A stretch of 64,000 nucleotides of DNA from Flavivirga abyssicola (GCF_030540775.2 NZ_CP141266.1:979001-1043000); one strand, 5' to 3'; numbered from the stretch's first letter, positions 39,222-46,562 are shown. Notes: a model not told the origin generated them from the sequence alone. Translations and numbers: made by a program.

Positions 39222-39458
39222 TCAACCGCCTGCGCCACCAGAACCACCACTGCTTGAATTACATCGTTTCCCATCATTTCTCAACCAGGCATTAATTACA
39301 ACAGTACCATCATCTGCAAAACATATTCCAGTACCTGGGCAACAAAAGGCTCCTCCAGCCAAGGCTTCATTTAAGCTAATTTCGTTATTCACATTAGAAT
39401 TGAGCATTAATGTTCCTGTAAACATAAGAACAGAAACTCCTAAAAAAAGTTTTTTCAT
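39222..39458 (-). CDS. Small exported Cys/Gly-rich peptide 1 (NVEAL-like)
   Basis: 78 residues. Hydrophobic signal (KKLFLGVSVLMFTGTLML), a short polar stretch, then SLNEALAGG. ALA just before GG fits a signal peptidase I site and the stretch resembles the NVEAL motif of Bacteroidota exported peptides. The predicted mature part has CC-x5-C, a DDGTVV segment, an NAWLRNDGKRC stretch and the Gly-rich tail GSGGAGG. Leader identical to peptide 3; mature part differs at 8 residues. Role as signal, toxin or surface peptide is not known. Confidence 0.82.
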   Translation of the reverse strand: MKKLFLGVSVLMFTGTLMLNSNVNNEISLNEALAGGAFCCPGTGICFADDGTVVINAWLRNDGKRCNSSSGGSGGAGG

Positions 39459-39498
39459 ATTTAAAGTTTATTTAAAAGGTTAATATTGAAGTTTATTA

Positions 39499-39732
39499 TT
39501 ACCCACCAGCACCACCAGAACCACCAGAACCTGCATCACATGGCCTTCCATCACTTCTCCACCAATGATTATTATGAACATGACCATTACCAGGAATACA
39601 CACACCTGAACCAGGACAACAAGTACCACCGGCTAATACCTCATTAAGATTTATTTCACTGTCTTCATATTGAAAACTGAACATTATACTAAAGGCAAAA
39701 CACCCTAAAGCGATTAAAAATACTTTTTTCAT
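39499..39732 (-). CDS. Small exported Cys/Gly-rich peptide 2 (NVEAL-like)
   Basis: 77 residues. It is the divergent member of the set: signal KKVFLIALGCFAFSIMF, then INLNEVLAGG, then TCCPGSGVCIPGNGHVHNNH and WWRSDGRPC, ending in the same tail GSGGSGGAGG. The four cysteines, the W/R-x-DG-x-PC block and the tail are conserved with peptides 1 and 3, whereas leader and centre differ. It lies 40 bp upstream of peptide 1 and 218 bp downstream of the signal peptidase remnant. So it is not a recent copy but a third lineage of the family. Confidence 0.82.
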   Translation of the reverse strand: MKKVFLIALGCFAFSIMFSFQYEDSEINLNEVLAGGTCCPGSGVCIPGNGHVHNNHWWRSDGRPCDAGSGGSGGAGG

Positions 39733-39741
39733 ATATAATTG

Positions 39742-40173
39742 TTTAAAAGGTTAATATTAAAATTTTAGTAATCACCTCTATCATCATAGCTGAACATTAG
39801 GAAGACATAATTTGGTTATTTCTTTTTTACAAGATAATTGCATAAATAAAGTAAATACTAAAAAGGCTTTTAGTATTAAAACAACCTTTAATTTATTTAC
39901 TAATATAAGAAAAAACCTTTATTCTCTAATGTGGTTTTCCCACAATAATACTAGAAAAAACCATAAACTAAATAATAGTCAATAAAAAACATTGCTAATA
40001 GAAAATTATTTAACAAAAAATTTAACAATAGTAAATGCTTGTAAACTATTTTGCTCTTTTTAAAATTTAAATGCGAGTTTTCCTTGAATACTATTTTGTG
40101 AAACAAATCCAATTGATCTTGAATCAGATGAATAATGTCGGTTATCCCCATCACAAAGAAATAATCATCTTTA
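39742..40173. repeat. Duplication block B, copy 1
   Basis: Nearly identical to 40696-41115 (offset about 954). It covers the region upstream of peptide 2, the hairpin at 39854-39877 and the 3' end of the signal peptidase remnant. Differences seen: a 13-base stretch present only here (AAAAATTTAACA area near 40016), one A in a run near 39880, and one C fewer in the C-run at 40146-40149. Confidence 0.85.
39854..39877. terminator. Hairpin downstream of the signal peptidase remnant
   Basis: A perfect 10-bp stem, AATACTAAAA (39854-39863) with TTTTAGTATT (39868-39877), and a 4-base loop. Its twin sits at 40808-40831 below the intact signal peptidase gene. It probably ends the lepB transcript, so the peptide genes should have their own promoter in the 120-180 bp that follow. 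Confidence 0.65.
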
Positions 40174-40320
40174 GAAGTATATTTCACTAATTTCTCTAAA
40201 TTGATGTAAATTTCACCTCTACCAATAGTTACGTTTTTTCCCGTTTCAAGCTCAATAATTTCCTTGTATAACCAAATAGATTCTAGATTAAAAGTCATAA
40301 TAAGTCCCTTTCTGGGAATA
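40060..40320 (-). pseudogene. Truncated, frameshifted signal peptidase I remnant
   Basis: From 40320 the minus strand encodes IPRKGLIMTFNLESIWLYK ... DDYFFVMG, aligned with the C-terminal ~85 residues of the intact signal peptidase at 41001-42050 (IPKEGVSITLDLKSIYLYK ... DDYFFVMG). In the remnant the C-run has four C's where the intact gene has five, which throws the box E region (DNRHYSSDSRS) out of frame. The upstream three quarters, including catalytic Ser and Lys, are absent. It is joined directly to a stub of the propeller gene, the scar of the tandem duplication. Confidence 0.88.
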
Positions 40321-40385
40321 CAAACTACTAAAGATTAATAATGCAATTAATATTTTTGTTTTAAACATAAGTAAGAAAATTTAAA

Positions 40386-40416
40386 AAAAGCTATTTAATT
40401 TTTTTAAATAGCTTTT
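40386..40416 (-). terminator. Copy of the 13-bp hairpin, downstream of peptide 3
   Basis: Same stem and loop as 39161-39191, conserved without change. Here it separates peptide 3 from the dead propeller stub, so it would act as the peptide 3 terminator. Confidence 0.7.
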
Positions 40417-40446
40417 ACAAAATAACATTTAATATTAGTTATAATA

Positions 40447-40683
40447 TCAACCGCCTGCGCCACCAGAACCACCACTGCCTGAATTACATGGTTTCCCATC
40501 ATTTCTCCACCAGGCATTAGTTACAACAGTACCATCATCTGCATAACATATTCCAGAACCTGGGCAACAAGTGCCTCCTCCGGCCAAGGCTTCATTTAAG
40601 CTAATTTCGTTATTCACATTAGAATTGAGCATTAATGTTCCTGTAAACATAAGAACAGAAACTCCTAAAAAAAGTTTTTTCAT
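40447..40683 (-). CDS. Small exported Cys/Gly-rich peptide 3 (NVEAL-like)
   Basis: 78 residues. The signal and pro-part are identical to peptide 1 up to SLNEALAGG. The mature part then reads GTCCPGSGICYADDGTVV, NAWWRNDGKPC and the tail GSGGSGGAGG. It keeps four cysteines like the other two. Relative to peptide 1 there are 10 base changes, of which 9 change the amino acid, all confined to the pro-part end and core; leader and flanks are unchanged. First peptide gene after the signal peptidase gene. Confidence 0.82.
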   Translation of the reverse strand: MKKLFLGVSVLMFTGTLMLNSNVNNEISLNEALAGGGTCCPGSGICYADDGTVVTNAWWRNDGKPCNSGSGGSGGAGG

Positions 40684-41000
40684 ATTTAAAGTTTATTTAA
40701 AAGGTTAATATTAAAATTTTAGTAATCACCTCTATCATCATAGCTGAACATTAGGAAGACATAATTTGGTTATTTCTTTTTTACAAGATAATTGCACAAA
40801 TAAAGTAAATACTAAAAAGGCTTTTAGTATTAAACAACCTTTAATTTATTTACTAATATAAGAAAAAACCTTTATTCTCTAATGTGGTTTTCCCACAATA
40901 ATACTAGAAAAAACCATAAACTAAATGATAGTCAATAAAAAACATTGCTAATAGAAAATTATTTAACAATAGTAAATGTTTGTAAACTATTTTGCTCTTT
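40684..41000. other. 317-bp gap upstream of peptide 3 (mostly block B copy 2)
   Basis: The sequence from 40696 is the second copy of block B. It holds the hairpin at 40808-40831 and must contain the peptide 3 promoter, since that hairpin follows the signal peptidase gene. No canonical TAnnTTTG box was found by eye. Conservation of the whole gap with 39742-40060 suggests function or simply recent copying. Confidence 0.55.
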
Positions 41001-41115
41001 TTAAAATTTAAATGCGAGTTTTCCTTGAATACTATTTTGTGAAACAAATCCAATTGATCTTGAATCAGATGAATAATGTCGGTTATCCCCCATCACAAAG
41101 AAATAATCATCTTTA
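40696..41115. repeat. Duplication block B, copy 2
   Basis: Copy of 39742-40173, including the 3' end of the intact signal peptidase gene. This is the copy with the intact reading frame. Confidence 0.85.
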
Positions 41116-42050
41116 AAAGAGTACTTTGTTAACTTTTCTTTATTGATGTGAATTTCGTTTATGTCAATATTTATCTTTTTTCCCGTTTCAAATTCAATTA
41201 TATCTTTATACAAGTAAATAGATTTTAGATCAAGAGTTATGCTAACTCCTTCTTTAGGAATGGTTACAGATCCATAATTATCTCTATTCCAATCAAAAAT
41301 TTTCTCTTTTGGAAAAATATGATCAACCTTTTTTTTAGGAAAATGAATGGTTCTTTCAATTTTATCTTCAAAATTTGAATTTTCATATTCAATATTTGAG
41401 AGTGTGAATGTGTTATCTTTAAATTCGACTGCTTTATAATTGTACTCAAAGACATAGTTTGGTTTTTCTTCCAAGAAACTATCATTAATAAATACTTTGC
41501 TATTAACTATTTTTAGCGTTTCTCCAGGCAATCCTATTATTCTTTTTATGAGTTTTTTATGTTTTATTGGTCTTTCAAATACAATAATGTCATTTCTTCT
41601 TATATCATCAAACCCTTTTAATCTTACATTTTGGGGATTAATTTTTTTTTGTTTTTCATTTGTTTTATTAAAGAGATTGCCAAAAGGAATATCACTTAAC
41701 TTATTTGGAACTTTGGGACCATATTCCAATTTATTTACAACAACAATATCTCCTTTGGATAATGTCCTCTCCATAGAACTTGATGGAATAAAATAGATTT
41801 CAAATAAAAAAACACGGCAAAAAAGTGCGACGAAAATAATAGAAAAAATAGCATAAAAGTACTTTAACACAATAAATAAATCTTTTGATAGCCTTTTTTT
41901 CAAAAATCTTGAAAACATTTGCAATGTTATTGTATCAATTAAAAAAACTAATAATAAAGATACTATTAAAAGCTTAGACCATAAAAAGAATATTATGGCT
42001 AATAACATAAATAAATAAAATAAAATAAGTTTTAAATATTTAATAAACAT
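41001..42050 (-). CDS. lepB: Signal peptidase I (S26), dedicated copy in the peptide locus
   Basis: 349 residues. Three hydrophobic segments in the first 85 residues anchor it in the inner membrane. The catalytic serine is in IPSSSMERTL (Ser92 before Met), the general-base lysine in LIKRIIGLPGE (Lys169) and box E is MGDNRHYSSDSRS near the end. All features of an active S26 enzyme are present. It has a longer, AT-rich insert between boxes than short enzymes, as in Bacteroidota. Leading gene of the locus, so it likely cleaves the nearby peptides at ALA-GG. The housekeeping copy is not in this window. Confidence 0.9.
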   Translation of the reverse strand: MFIKYLKLILFYLFMLLAIIFFLWSKLLIVSLLLVFLIDTITLQMFSRFLKKRLSKDLFIVLKYFYAIFSIIFVALFCRVFLFEIYFIPSSSMERTLSKGDIVVVNKLEYGPKVPNKLSDIPFGNLFNKTNEKQKKINPQNVRLKGFDDIRRNDIIVFERPIKHKKLIKRIIGLPGETLKIVNSKVFINDSFLEEKPNYVFEYNYKAVEFKDNTFTLSNIEYENSNFEDKIERTIHFPKKKVDHIFPKEKIFDWNRDNYGSVTIPKEGVSITLDLKSIYLYKDIIEFETGKKINIDINEIHINKEKLTKYSFKDDYFFVMGDNRHYSSDSRSIGFVSQNSIQGKLAFKF

Positions 42051-42768
42051 TTTAAAATAATTTAAAGGGTTTTTCGTATCTAAATTGCTTAATTTTTAGG
42101 CTCATAAAACAAGGGTAACAAAATACATATATTGAATCTTAATAAACCTAAAAATATTATTGGAATTTCCTATACGAAAAGTTAATATTTTCATGATTTA
42201 TCTAAGATTACTAGGGCTTTCTTTAAAAGTTACCTCATTTGAATATTTAAATTAATTACTTGTTTATAAAGATAACTTTTTAACTTAACTAAATAGATTT
42301 AAAGAAATAATTTAAACCCTCTAACTAAATTTGCATTGGAATATGTTGTACAATAAAAAAGAGTCTCAATCTTTTGCCCCCCTATTATTGCCAGTAGCGA
42401 GAACTGAGCTGCAATTCCCACTATGGAGTCTTTGTCTTTGATTGTATTTGGACCAACAGTTGTTTTCTGTAGTCAGGATTTGAACATAAATAGCCTATTC
42501 TTTTAACAAGAACTCAACTGTCTTTTTTGCGAAATCATCTCTATATTAGTGCCATTTATATTTATAAATAAAAAATTATTTGTTTTTATTTTAAGTATTT
42601 GAGATGCTACTCTACCACTTAGGAAAGAGGATGACCCCATAAAGTTTTTTTGGCATACCCCTACCCTAAATTATAAAGCAAAAAACCATAAATGAATAGT
42701 TTTATAAATTATAAAAGAAATAGATATTATTATCTTGATTAGTATGCCTGAACATTATTCGGGAATAA
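42051..42768. other. Decayed 0.7-kb region with degenerate tRNA-like pieces
   Basis: No gene is recognisable. At 42393-42406 AGTAGCGAGAACTG matches the tRNA-fMet 3' end with one mismatch, and the following bases keep partial similarity to about 42430, a probable old attachment scar. At 42471-42515 and 42601-42625 (minus strand) are T-arm-like (GTTCAAATCC) and D-arm-like (AAGTGGTAGAG) pieces about 90 bp apart, as if a tRNA gene had been split and decayed. The rest is AT-rich filler. Confidence 0.5.
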
Positions 42769-42806
42769 AAAAAGTCAACCTTCTGATTAACAGATGACTG
42801 ACCTTG
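42769..42806 (-). terminator. Likely terminator of tRNA-fMet
   Basis: Downstream of the tRNA on the minus strand, GTCAGTCAT is followed by CTG-TTAAT-CAG and then GGTTGAC and a run of T's: a stem with small bulges and a T-tail. Its imperfect stem makes it a moderate call. Confidence 0.5.
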
Positions 42807-42813
42807 TTTTTAG

Positions 42814-42886
<73 letters not shown>

Positions 42887-42945
42887 ATATTGGACTGCAA
42901 ATATACAATCCTTTTTAAGTATAACAAGCATAAAATAAAAAAAAA

Positions 42946-43128
42946 TTATTGTTCGATGCTACTTACCTGAAAATCTATTAATTCTGAATTTAAAAATTTA
43001 AGAGACACTTGAATAGGGTTGCAACAAACTTCACAATCTTCAATATAGGATTGTTGAAATATAGAGTTATCTATTAAGATCGAAATCTTCTCCCAGCAAT
43101 ATGGACATGTAAAAAAGTGTTCTAACAT
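42946..43128 (-). CDS. CPXCG-motif cysteine-rich small protein
   Basis: 60 residues. CPYC near residue 8 and CEVC near residue 33 form the two-pair pattern of the CPXCG family (PF14255), likely a small metal-binding (zinc-ribbon-like) protein. The first pair is CPYCWEK instead of CPYCGE, a common variation. It sits between the tRNA and LRR gene. Function of the family is unknown. Confidence 0.85.
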   Translation of the reverse strand: MLEHFFTCPYCWEKISILIDNSIFQQSYIEDCEVCCNPIQVSLKFLNSELIDFQVSSIEQ

Positions 43129-43141
43129 AACTATAGAACTA

Positions 43142-43169
43142 AAAAAGCCAACAATATTGTTGACTTTTT
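43142..43169 (-). terminator. Terminator of the LRR protein gene
   Basis: AAAAAG-C-CAACAAT pairs with ATTGTTG-A-CTTTTT (one mismatch) 28 bp after the LRR stop at 43197; minus-strand T-tail follows. Confidence 0.7.
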
Positions 43170-43196
43170 TAGCAAATAATATTTGATTAAATATAA

Positions 43197-44021
43197 TTAT
43201 TCTTTTTCAAGGTCCATAGTTGCTGTAGCGTTTTGCATTTCTAGATGCACTAAACTTGGTGGGTTTTTACCAGAAATACTAATAAATTCTTGATTTAAAT
43301 TATTATCACTTACCATCATAGTATTTAACTTAGTTAAGTTCATTAACTCCATTGGCAAGTCGCCAGTAAATTGGTTTGTAGACAATAATAATTCTTCTAA
43401 ATCCGTTAATTGTGCTATTTCTACTGGAATCTCACCTTCCATTTTATTATCCATGAGGCTTAACTTTTGCAACTTAGATAAAGCAAATATTTCCCTTGGA
43501 ATGTTACCTGTTAAATAATTACTTCCTAATAAAAGTTCTTTTAAGTTAGTTAAACTCATTAATGATTCTGGAATATTACCAGCAAATTTATTACTGTAAA
43601 GTTTTAAAGCTTCTAACTTCTTTAATTCCCCAAGTTCTGGAGGAATTTCTCCTTCAAAATTATTCATAAATAATTCTAAAGATGTTAATTCTTTTAAATT
43701 CTTCAAGCTCGACGGCAACTTCCCTCTTAATTTGTTAAAACCTAAGTTAAGTTTTTTTACATGTATTAAGTTACCTATTTCTTCTGGTAACTCTCCTTGA
43801 AGATTGTTGAATTGTAAACTAATTTCAACTACTTTATTATCTTCTACTTTAATACCATACCAAGTATCTATAGGACTTTCTAAATCCCAAGTAGCACTCC
43901 ACTCAGCTCCCTTGGTCGTGTTGTATATAGCAATTAATGCATCTTTTTCTGTTGAGGAAACATTAGCAAAAGAATAAGCCGTTACAAACAAGCATATTAC
44001 TAAAAGTTTTAAAGTTTTCAT
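43197..44021 (-). CDS. Secreted leucine-rich-repeat protein
   Basis: 274 residues with a signal peptide (VICLFVTAYSFA). From about 55 there are eight plant-type LRRs of about 24 residues with the consensus LxxLxLxxNxLxGxIPxxL (e.g. LKNLKELTSLELFMNNFEGE, ALSKLQKLSLMDNKMEGEIP). A cap segment precedes them (KDALIAIYNTTKGAEWSATWD, the N-terminal LRR cap type). The protein is single-domain and ends without a T9SS sorting domain. Probably a periplasmic or surface binding protein; ligand unknown. It may be transcribed with a promoter at about 44050 that I cannot pinpoint. Confidence 0.85.
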   Translation of the reverse strand: MKTLKLLVICLFVTAYSFANVSSTEKDALIAIYNTTKGAEWSATWDLESPIDTWYGIKVEDNKVVEISLQFNNLQGELPEEIGNLIHVKKLNLGFNKLRGKLPSSLKNLKELTSLELFMNNFEGEIPPELGELKKLEALKLYSNKFAGNIPESLMSLTNLKELLLGSNYLTGNIPREIFALSKLQKLSLMDNKMEGEIPVEIAQLTDLEELLLSTNQFTGDLPMELMNLTKLNTMMVSDNNLNQEFISISGKNPPSLVHLEMQNATATMDLEKE

Positions 44022-44119
44022 GTTTCGAGTAAATTTGGGATTAATTCACTCACGAAATTAGACTAAATATCGACGAAAAACTATTTTATTCGATGAAATA
44101 CATTAAATTTTAACAAATA

Positions 44120-46036
44120 TTAGCCTGGAAACTGTTCAATTTCTAACTGAATACCTTCCCATTTCTCCATAAACTCTTGTAAATCTGTTTTCTTTTTTTG
44201 GTAATCATCAAAAAAACCTGTTTTAGAAGTCACTGCCTCGTAATTAATTTCAAGCTCTAAATCAATAGCTTTTATATCGCGTTCTAACTGATTGATTTTA
44301 GCTTCAACATTACTCAATTTATTATTTAAAGATTTTAATTTCTTCTGGTCTTCGTAAGATTGATGATTCTTCTCTTTTTCTTTAGGCACTTCCTTAACAA
44401 CAGTTCGTTTTTCAACTTCTCTAAGGTTTTCAACTTTACGTTGCTCTAAATAATAATCGATATCACCTAGATACTCTTTTATTTTATGATCTTTAAACTC
44501 GTATACTAAGTTGGTTAAATCTTGAAGAAAATCCCTGTCATGCGATACCAAAATTAAAGTCCCTTCAAATCGTTTTAAGGCTTCTTTTAATACATTTTTA
44601 GACTTAATATCTAGATGATTTGTAGGCTCATCCATTATTAAAACATTAAACGGCTGTAGCATTAATTTTGCTAATGCTAAACGATTGCGTTCCCCTCCAG
44701 AAAGTACACGCACGTATTTTTCAACTTCATCGCCACGAAATAAAAAGGAGCCTAAAATATCACGTACTTTACTTCTGTTTGTTTCGTTAGCAGCATCAAT
44801 CATAGTATCTAAAACAGTTTTATTACCATTTAAATACTCCGCTTGATTTTGAGCAAAATATCCTATTTGTACATTGTGTCCCAGTTTTAAATGACCGTCA
44901 TGTTTTATATCTCCGACTATAATCTTTGCTAAGGTTGATTTCCCTTGACCATTTTGTCCAACAAAAGCCGTTTTACTATCTCGCTCTATAAGTAAATTAA
45001 TATTTTTTAGAACTTGATTGTCTCCATAATTTTTTGAAACACTTTCAGTTTCCACCACTACTTTTCCAGGTGTTATAGATACCGGAAAATTGAGTGTCAT
45101 CACACTATTATCATCCTCATCAACTTCTATTCTATCAATTTTATCAAGCTTTTTAATAAGCGATTGTGCCATCGTTGCTTTTGATGCTTTGGCACGAAAC
45201 TTTTCAATAAGTTTTTCTGTTTGCTCTATTTGTTTTTGCTGATTTTTTTGAGATGCTAATTGCTGTGTTCTTAATTCCTCTCGTAGCACCAAGTATTTCG
45301 TATAAGGTTTAGGATAGTCATAAATTCTCCCTAAAGAAATCTCTATCGTTCTATTAGTAACATTATCTAAAAACATCTTATCATGCGATACAATAACTAC
45401 TGCTCCGGGATAATTCTTTAAAAATCCTTCTAGCCAGATAATAGATTCAATATCTAAATGGTTAGTAGGTTCATCTAATAAAAGAATATCATTATTCTGA
45501 AGTAATAATTTAGCTAATTCTATTCGCATGCGCCAACCTCCTGAAAAGGTATCTGTGAGCTTATTGAAATCTGAGCGTTTAAACCCTAATCCCTGTAGAA
45601 TTTTTTCAGTATCACCTTGATAATTATAACCTCCTAGTATTTCATATTGATGCTGAATCTCATTAATATCAATCATTAATTGGTTATAACCTTCACTTTC
45701 GTAATCGGTACGTTCGGCTAACTGGGTGTTGATACCGTCCATTTTAGCCTCTAATTCCTTAATTTCAGTGAAAGCCTGATAAGCTTCTTCAAGTACCGTT
45801 CTTCCTAAAACAAAATCAATATCTTGTTTTAAAAATCCAATTTTAAGTGCTTTGTCTGCTGCAATTTGTCCCGTATCTGGTTCCATCTCCTTTGACAAAA
45901 TTTTAAGCATTGTAGACTTACCTGCTCCATTTTTTCCAATAAGACCTATTCTATCTCCATTACCTAGTTTAAATGTAATATCTTCAAATAGGTATTCCCC
46001 TTGAAATGAAATCGATAAATTATGAATGTTCATCAT
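44120..46036 (-). CDS. ABC-F family ATPase (two ABC domains, no membrane part)
   Basis: 638 residues. Domain 1: Walker A GLIGKNGAGKST (about 33-44), signature SGGWRMRIELA (near 166), Walker B ILLLDEPTNHLD. A linker (about 235-320) with basic/coiled segments (AKASKATMAQSLIKKLDKI, the interdomain arm) precedes domain 2: Walker A FVGQNGQGKST, signature LSGGERNRLALAK, Walker B VLIMDEPTNHLD. A C-terminal coiled coil follows (about 560-610). Such proteins act on the ribosome to resolve stalling; the Uup/YdiF-like group fits. Start could also be the second Met. Confidence 0.92.
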   Translation of the reverse strand: MMNIHNLSISFQGEYLFEDITFKLGNGDRIGLIGKNGAGKSTMLKILSKEMEPDTGQIAADKALKIGFLKQDIDFVLGRTVLEEAYQAFTEIKELEAKMDGINTQLAERTDYESEGYNQLMIDINEIQHQYEILGGYNYQGDTEKILQGLGFKRSDFNKLTDTFSGGWRMRIELAKLLLQNNDILLLDEPTNHLDIESIIWLEGFLKNYPGAVVIVSHDKMFLDNVTNRTIEISLGRIYDYPKPYTKYLVLREELRTQQLASQKNQQKQIEQTEKLIEKFRAKASKATMAQSLIKKLDKIDRIEVDEDDNSVMTLNFPVSITPGKVVVETESVSKNYGDNQVLKNINLLIERDSKTAFVGQNGQGKSTLAKIIVGDIKHDGHLKLGHNVQIGYFAQNQAEYLNGNKTVLDTMIDAANETNRSKVRDILGSFLFRGDEVEKYVRVLSGGERNRLALAKLMLQPFNVLIMDEPTNHLDIKSKNVLKEALKRFEGTLILVSHDRDFLQDLTNLVYEFKDHKIKEYLGDIDYYLEQRKVENLREVEKRTVVKEVPKEKEKNHQSYEDQKKLKSLNNKLSNVEAKINQLERDIKAIDLELEINYEAVTSKTGFFDDYQKKKTDLQEFMEKWEGIQLEIEQFPG

Positions 46037-46052
46037 AGATATGTAACTTATA

Positions 46053-46085
46053 TTGCAGCTCTTTAATTGTTAAAACTTATTTTTG
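46053..46085 (+). promoter_or_regulatory. Candidate promoter of the DUF983 gene
   Basis: TTG (46053-46055) and TATTTTTG (46078-46085, fits TAnnTTTG) are 22 bases apart, close to the -33/-7 spacing of Bacteroidetes sigma factor promoters. It lies in the divergent gap between the ABC-F and DUF983 genes, leaving a leader of about 90 bases. Confidence 0.45.
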
Positions 46086-46178
46086 TTCCAGTTTTGCGAC
46101 TTAAACAATCTAAATAGAAATTCCAATGTATCATCGCGTATTAGATTTTTCCATTCAGCTTGCAAAAATACATTATAT

Positions 46179-46562
46179 ATGTTTAAAAAAGGAACAAAAT
46201 TATACAGCATTCTAACTAGTACTTGTCCGAAGTGCCATGAAGAATCTATGTTTAAAAACAAAAATCCTTATATACTTTCTGAGGCATTAAGTATGCATGA
46301 ACATTGCAGTAATTGTAAAACAAAATATAAAATAGAACCTTCTTTTTTTTACGGTTCTATGTATGTTAGCTATCCTGTTGGGATTGCATTTGCCACAGCC
46401 GCTTTTGTTATTTCATTTTTTGTTTTTAACGCAAGCATTCATATTATATTCATATCGATTATTACGACTTTAATTGTATGTATGCCTATTATTCTTAGGC
46501 TTTCCAGGAATATTTGGATTAATTTTTTCATGCATTACGATAAGTCTTTTGCTAAAAAATAA
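46179..46562 (+). CDS. DUF983-family small membrane protein
   Basis: I use the ATG at 46179 (MFKKGTKLYSILTSTCPKCH); the longer reading from a TTG at 46083 adds unrelated sequence. 127 residues. A zinc-finger-like pair (CPKC ... CSNC, with 'EHCSNCKTKYKIEPSFFYGSMYVSY' split by the family's typical FFYGAMYVSY-like block) is followed by two membrane helices at about residues 69-86 and 92-110. This is the family pattern. The role is unknown. Confidence 0.85.
   Translation: MFKKGTKLYSILTSTCPKCHEESMFKNKNPYILSEALSMHEHCSNCKTKYKIEPSFFYGSMYVSYPVGIAFATAAFVISFFVFNASIHIIFISIITTLIVCMPIILRLSRNIWINFFMHYDKSFAKK

Larger units (their letters stand above)
39096..39487. repeat. Duplication block A, copy 1
   Basis: Nearly identical to 40321-40712 (offset 1225). 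It holds the first codons of the propeller gene, the hairpin, peptide 1 and its upstream bases. Nearly all differences between the copies fall in the peptide's mature part. The copy boundary at 40320/40321 is sharp: lepB-derived sequence on one side, propeller-derived on the other. Confidence 0.9.
40321..40712. repeat. Duplication block A, copy 2
   Basis: Copy of 39096-39487. It starts with a stub of the propeller lipoprotein's first codons (non-functional, no downstream gene body) followed by the hairpin copy at 40386-40416 and peptide 3. Confidence 0.9.
21542..42810. mobile_element. Putative decayed genomic island integrated at tRNA-fMet
   Basis: The segment is bounded by the 42-bp direct repeat 21500-21541 / 42811-42852 and lies directly downstream of the intact tRNA. 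Inside are typical accessory genes: a DUF4062 protein, remnants of a radC-like and an XRE gene (both frequent on Bacteroidota integrative elements), a secreted protease, and the peptide/RND locus, which looks more AT-rich than the flanks. No integrase, relaxase or conjugation genes are recognisable, so the island is probably immobile now. Several events may have contributed, since a degenerate third tRNA-end copy occurs at 42393-42406. Confidence 0.65.

Noticed and set aside
39222-40683. Peptides as lanthipeptides, lasso peptides or graspetides
   Set aside because: No modification enzyme (LanM/B/C, ATP-grasp, lasso cyclase, radical SAM) and no C39 peptidase-ABC exporter lies in the island. 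The leaders are hydrophobic signal peptides, not the hydrophilic kind used by those families.
42471-42625. A functional split or intron-containing tRNA on the minus strand
   Set aside because: D-arm and T-arm-like pieces exist, but the acceptor ends do not pair and the anticodon arm is not canonical, so I treat it as debris.
44120-46036. ABC-F ATPase as a dedicated antibiotic resistance protein
   Set aside because: Sequence shows a normal two-domain ABC-F with usual arm and tail; position in core genome suggests a housekeeping ribosome factor, and no resistance-specific feature is visible.
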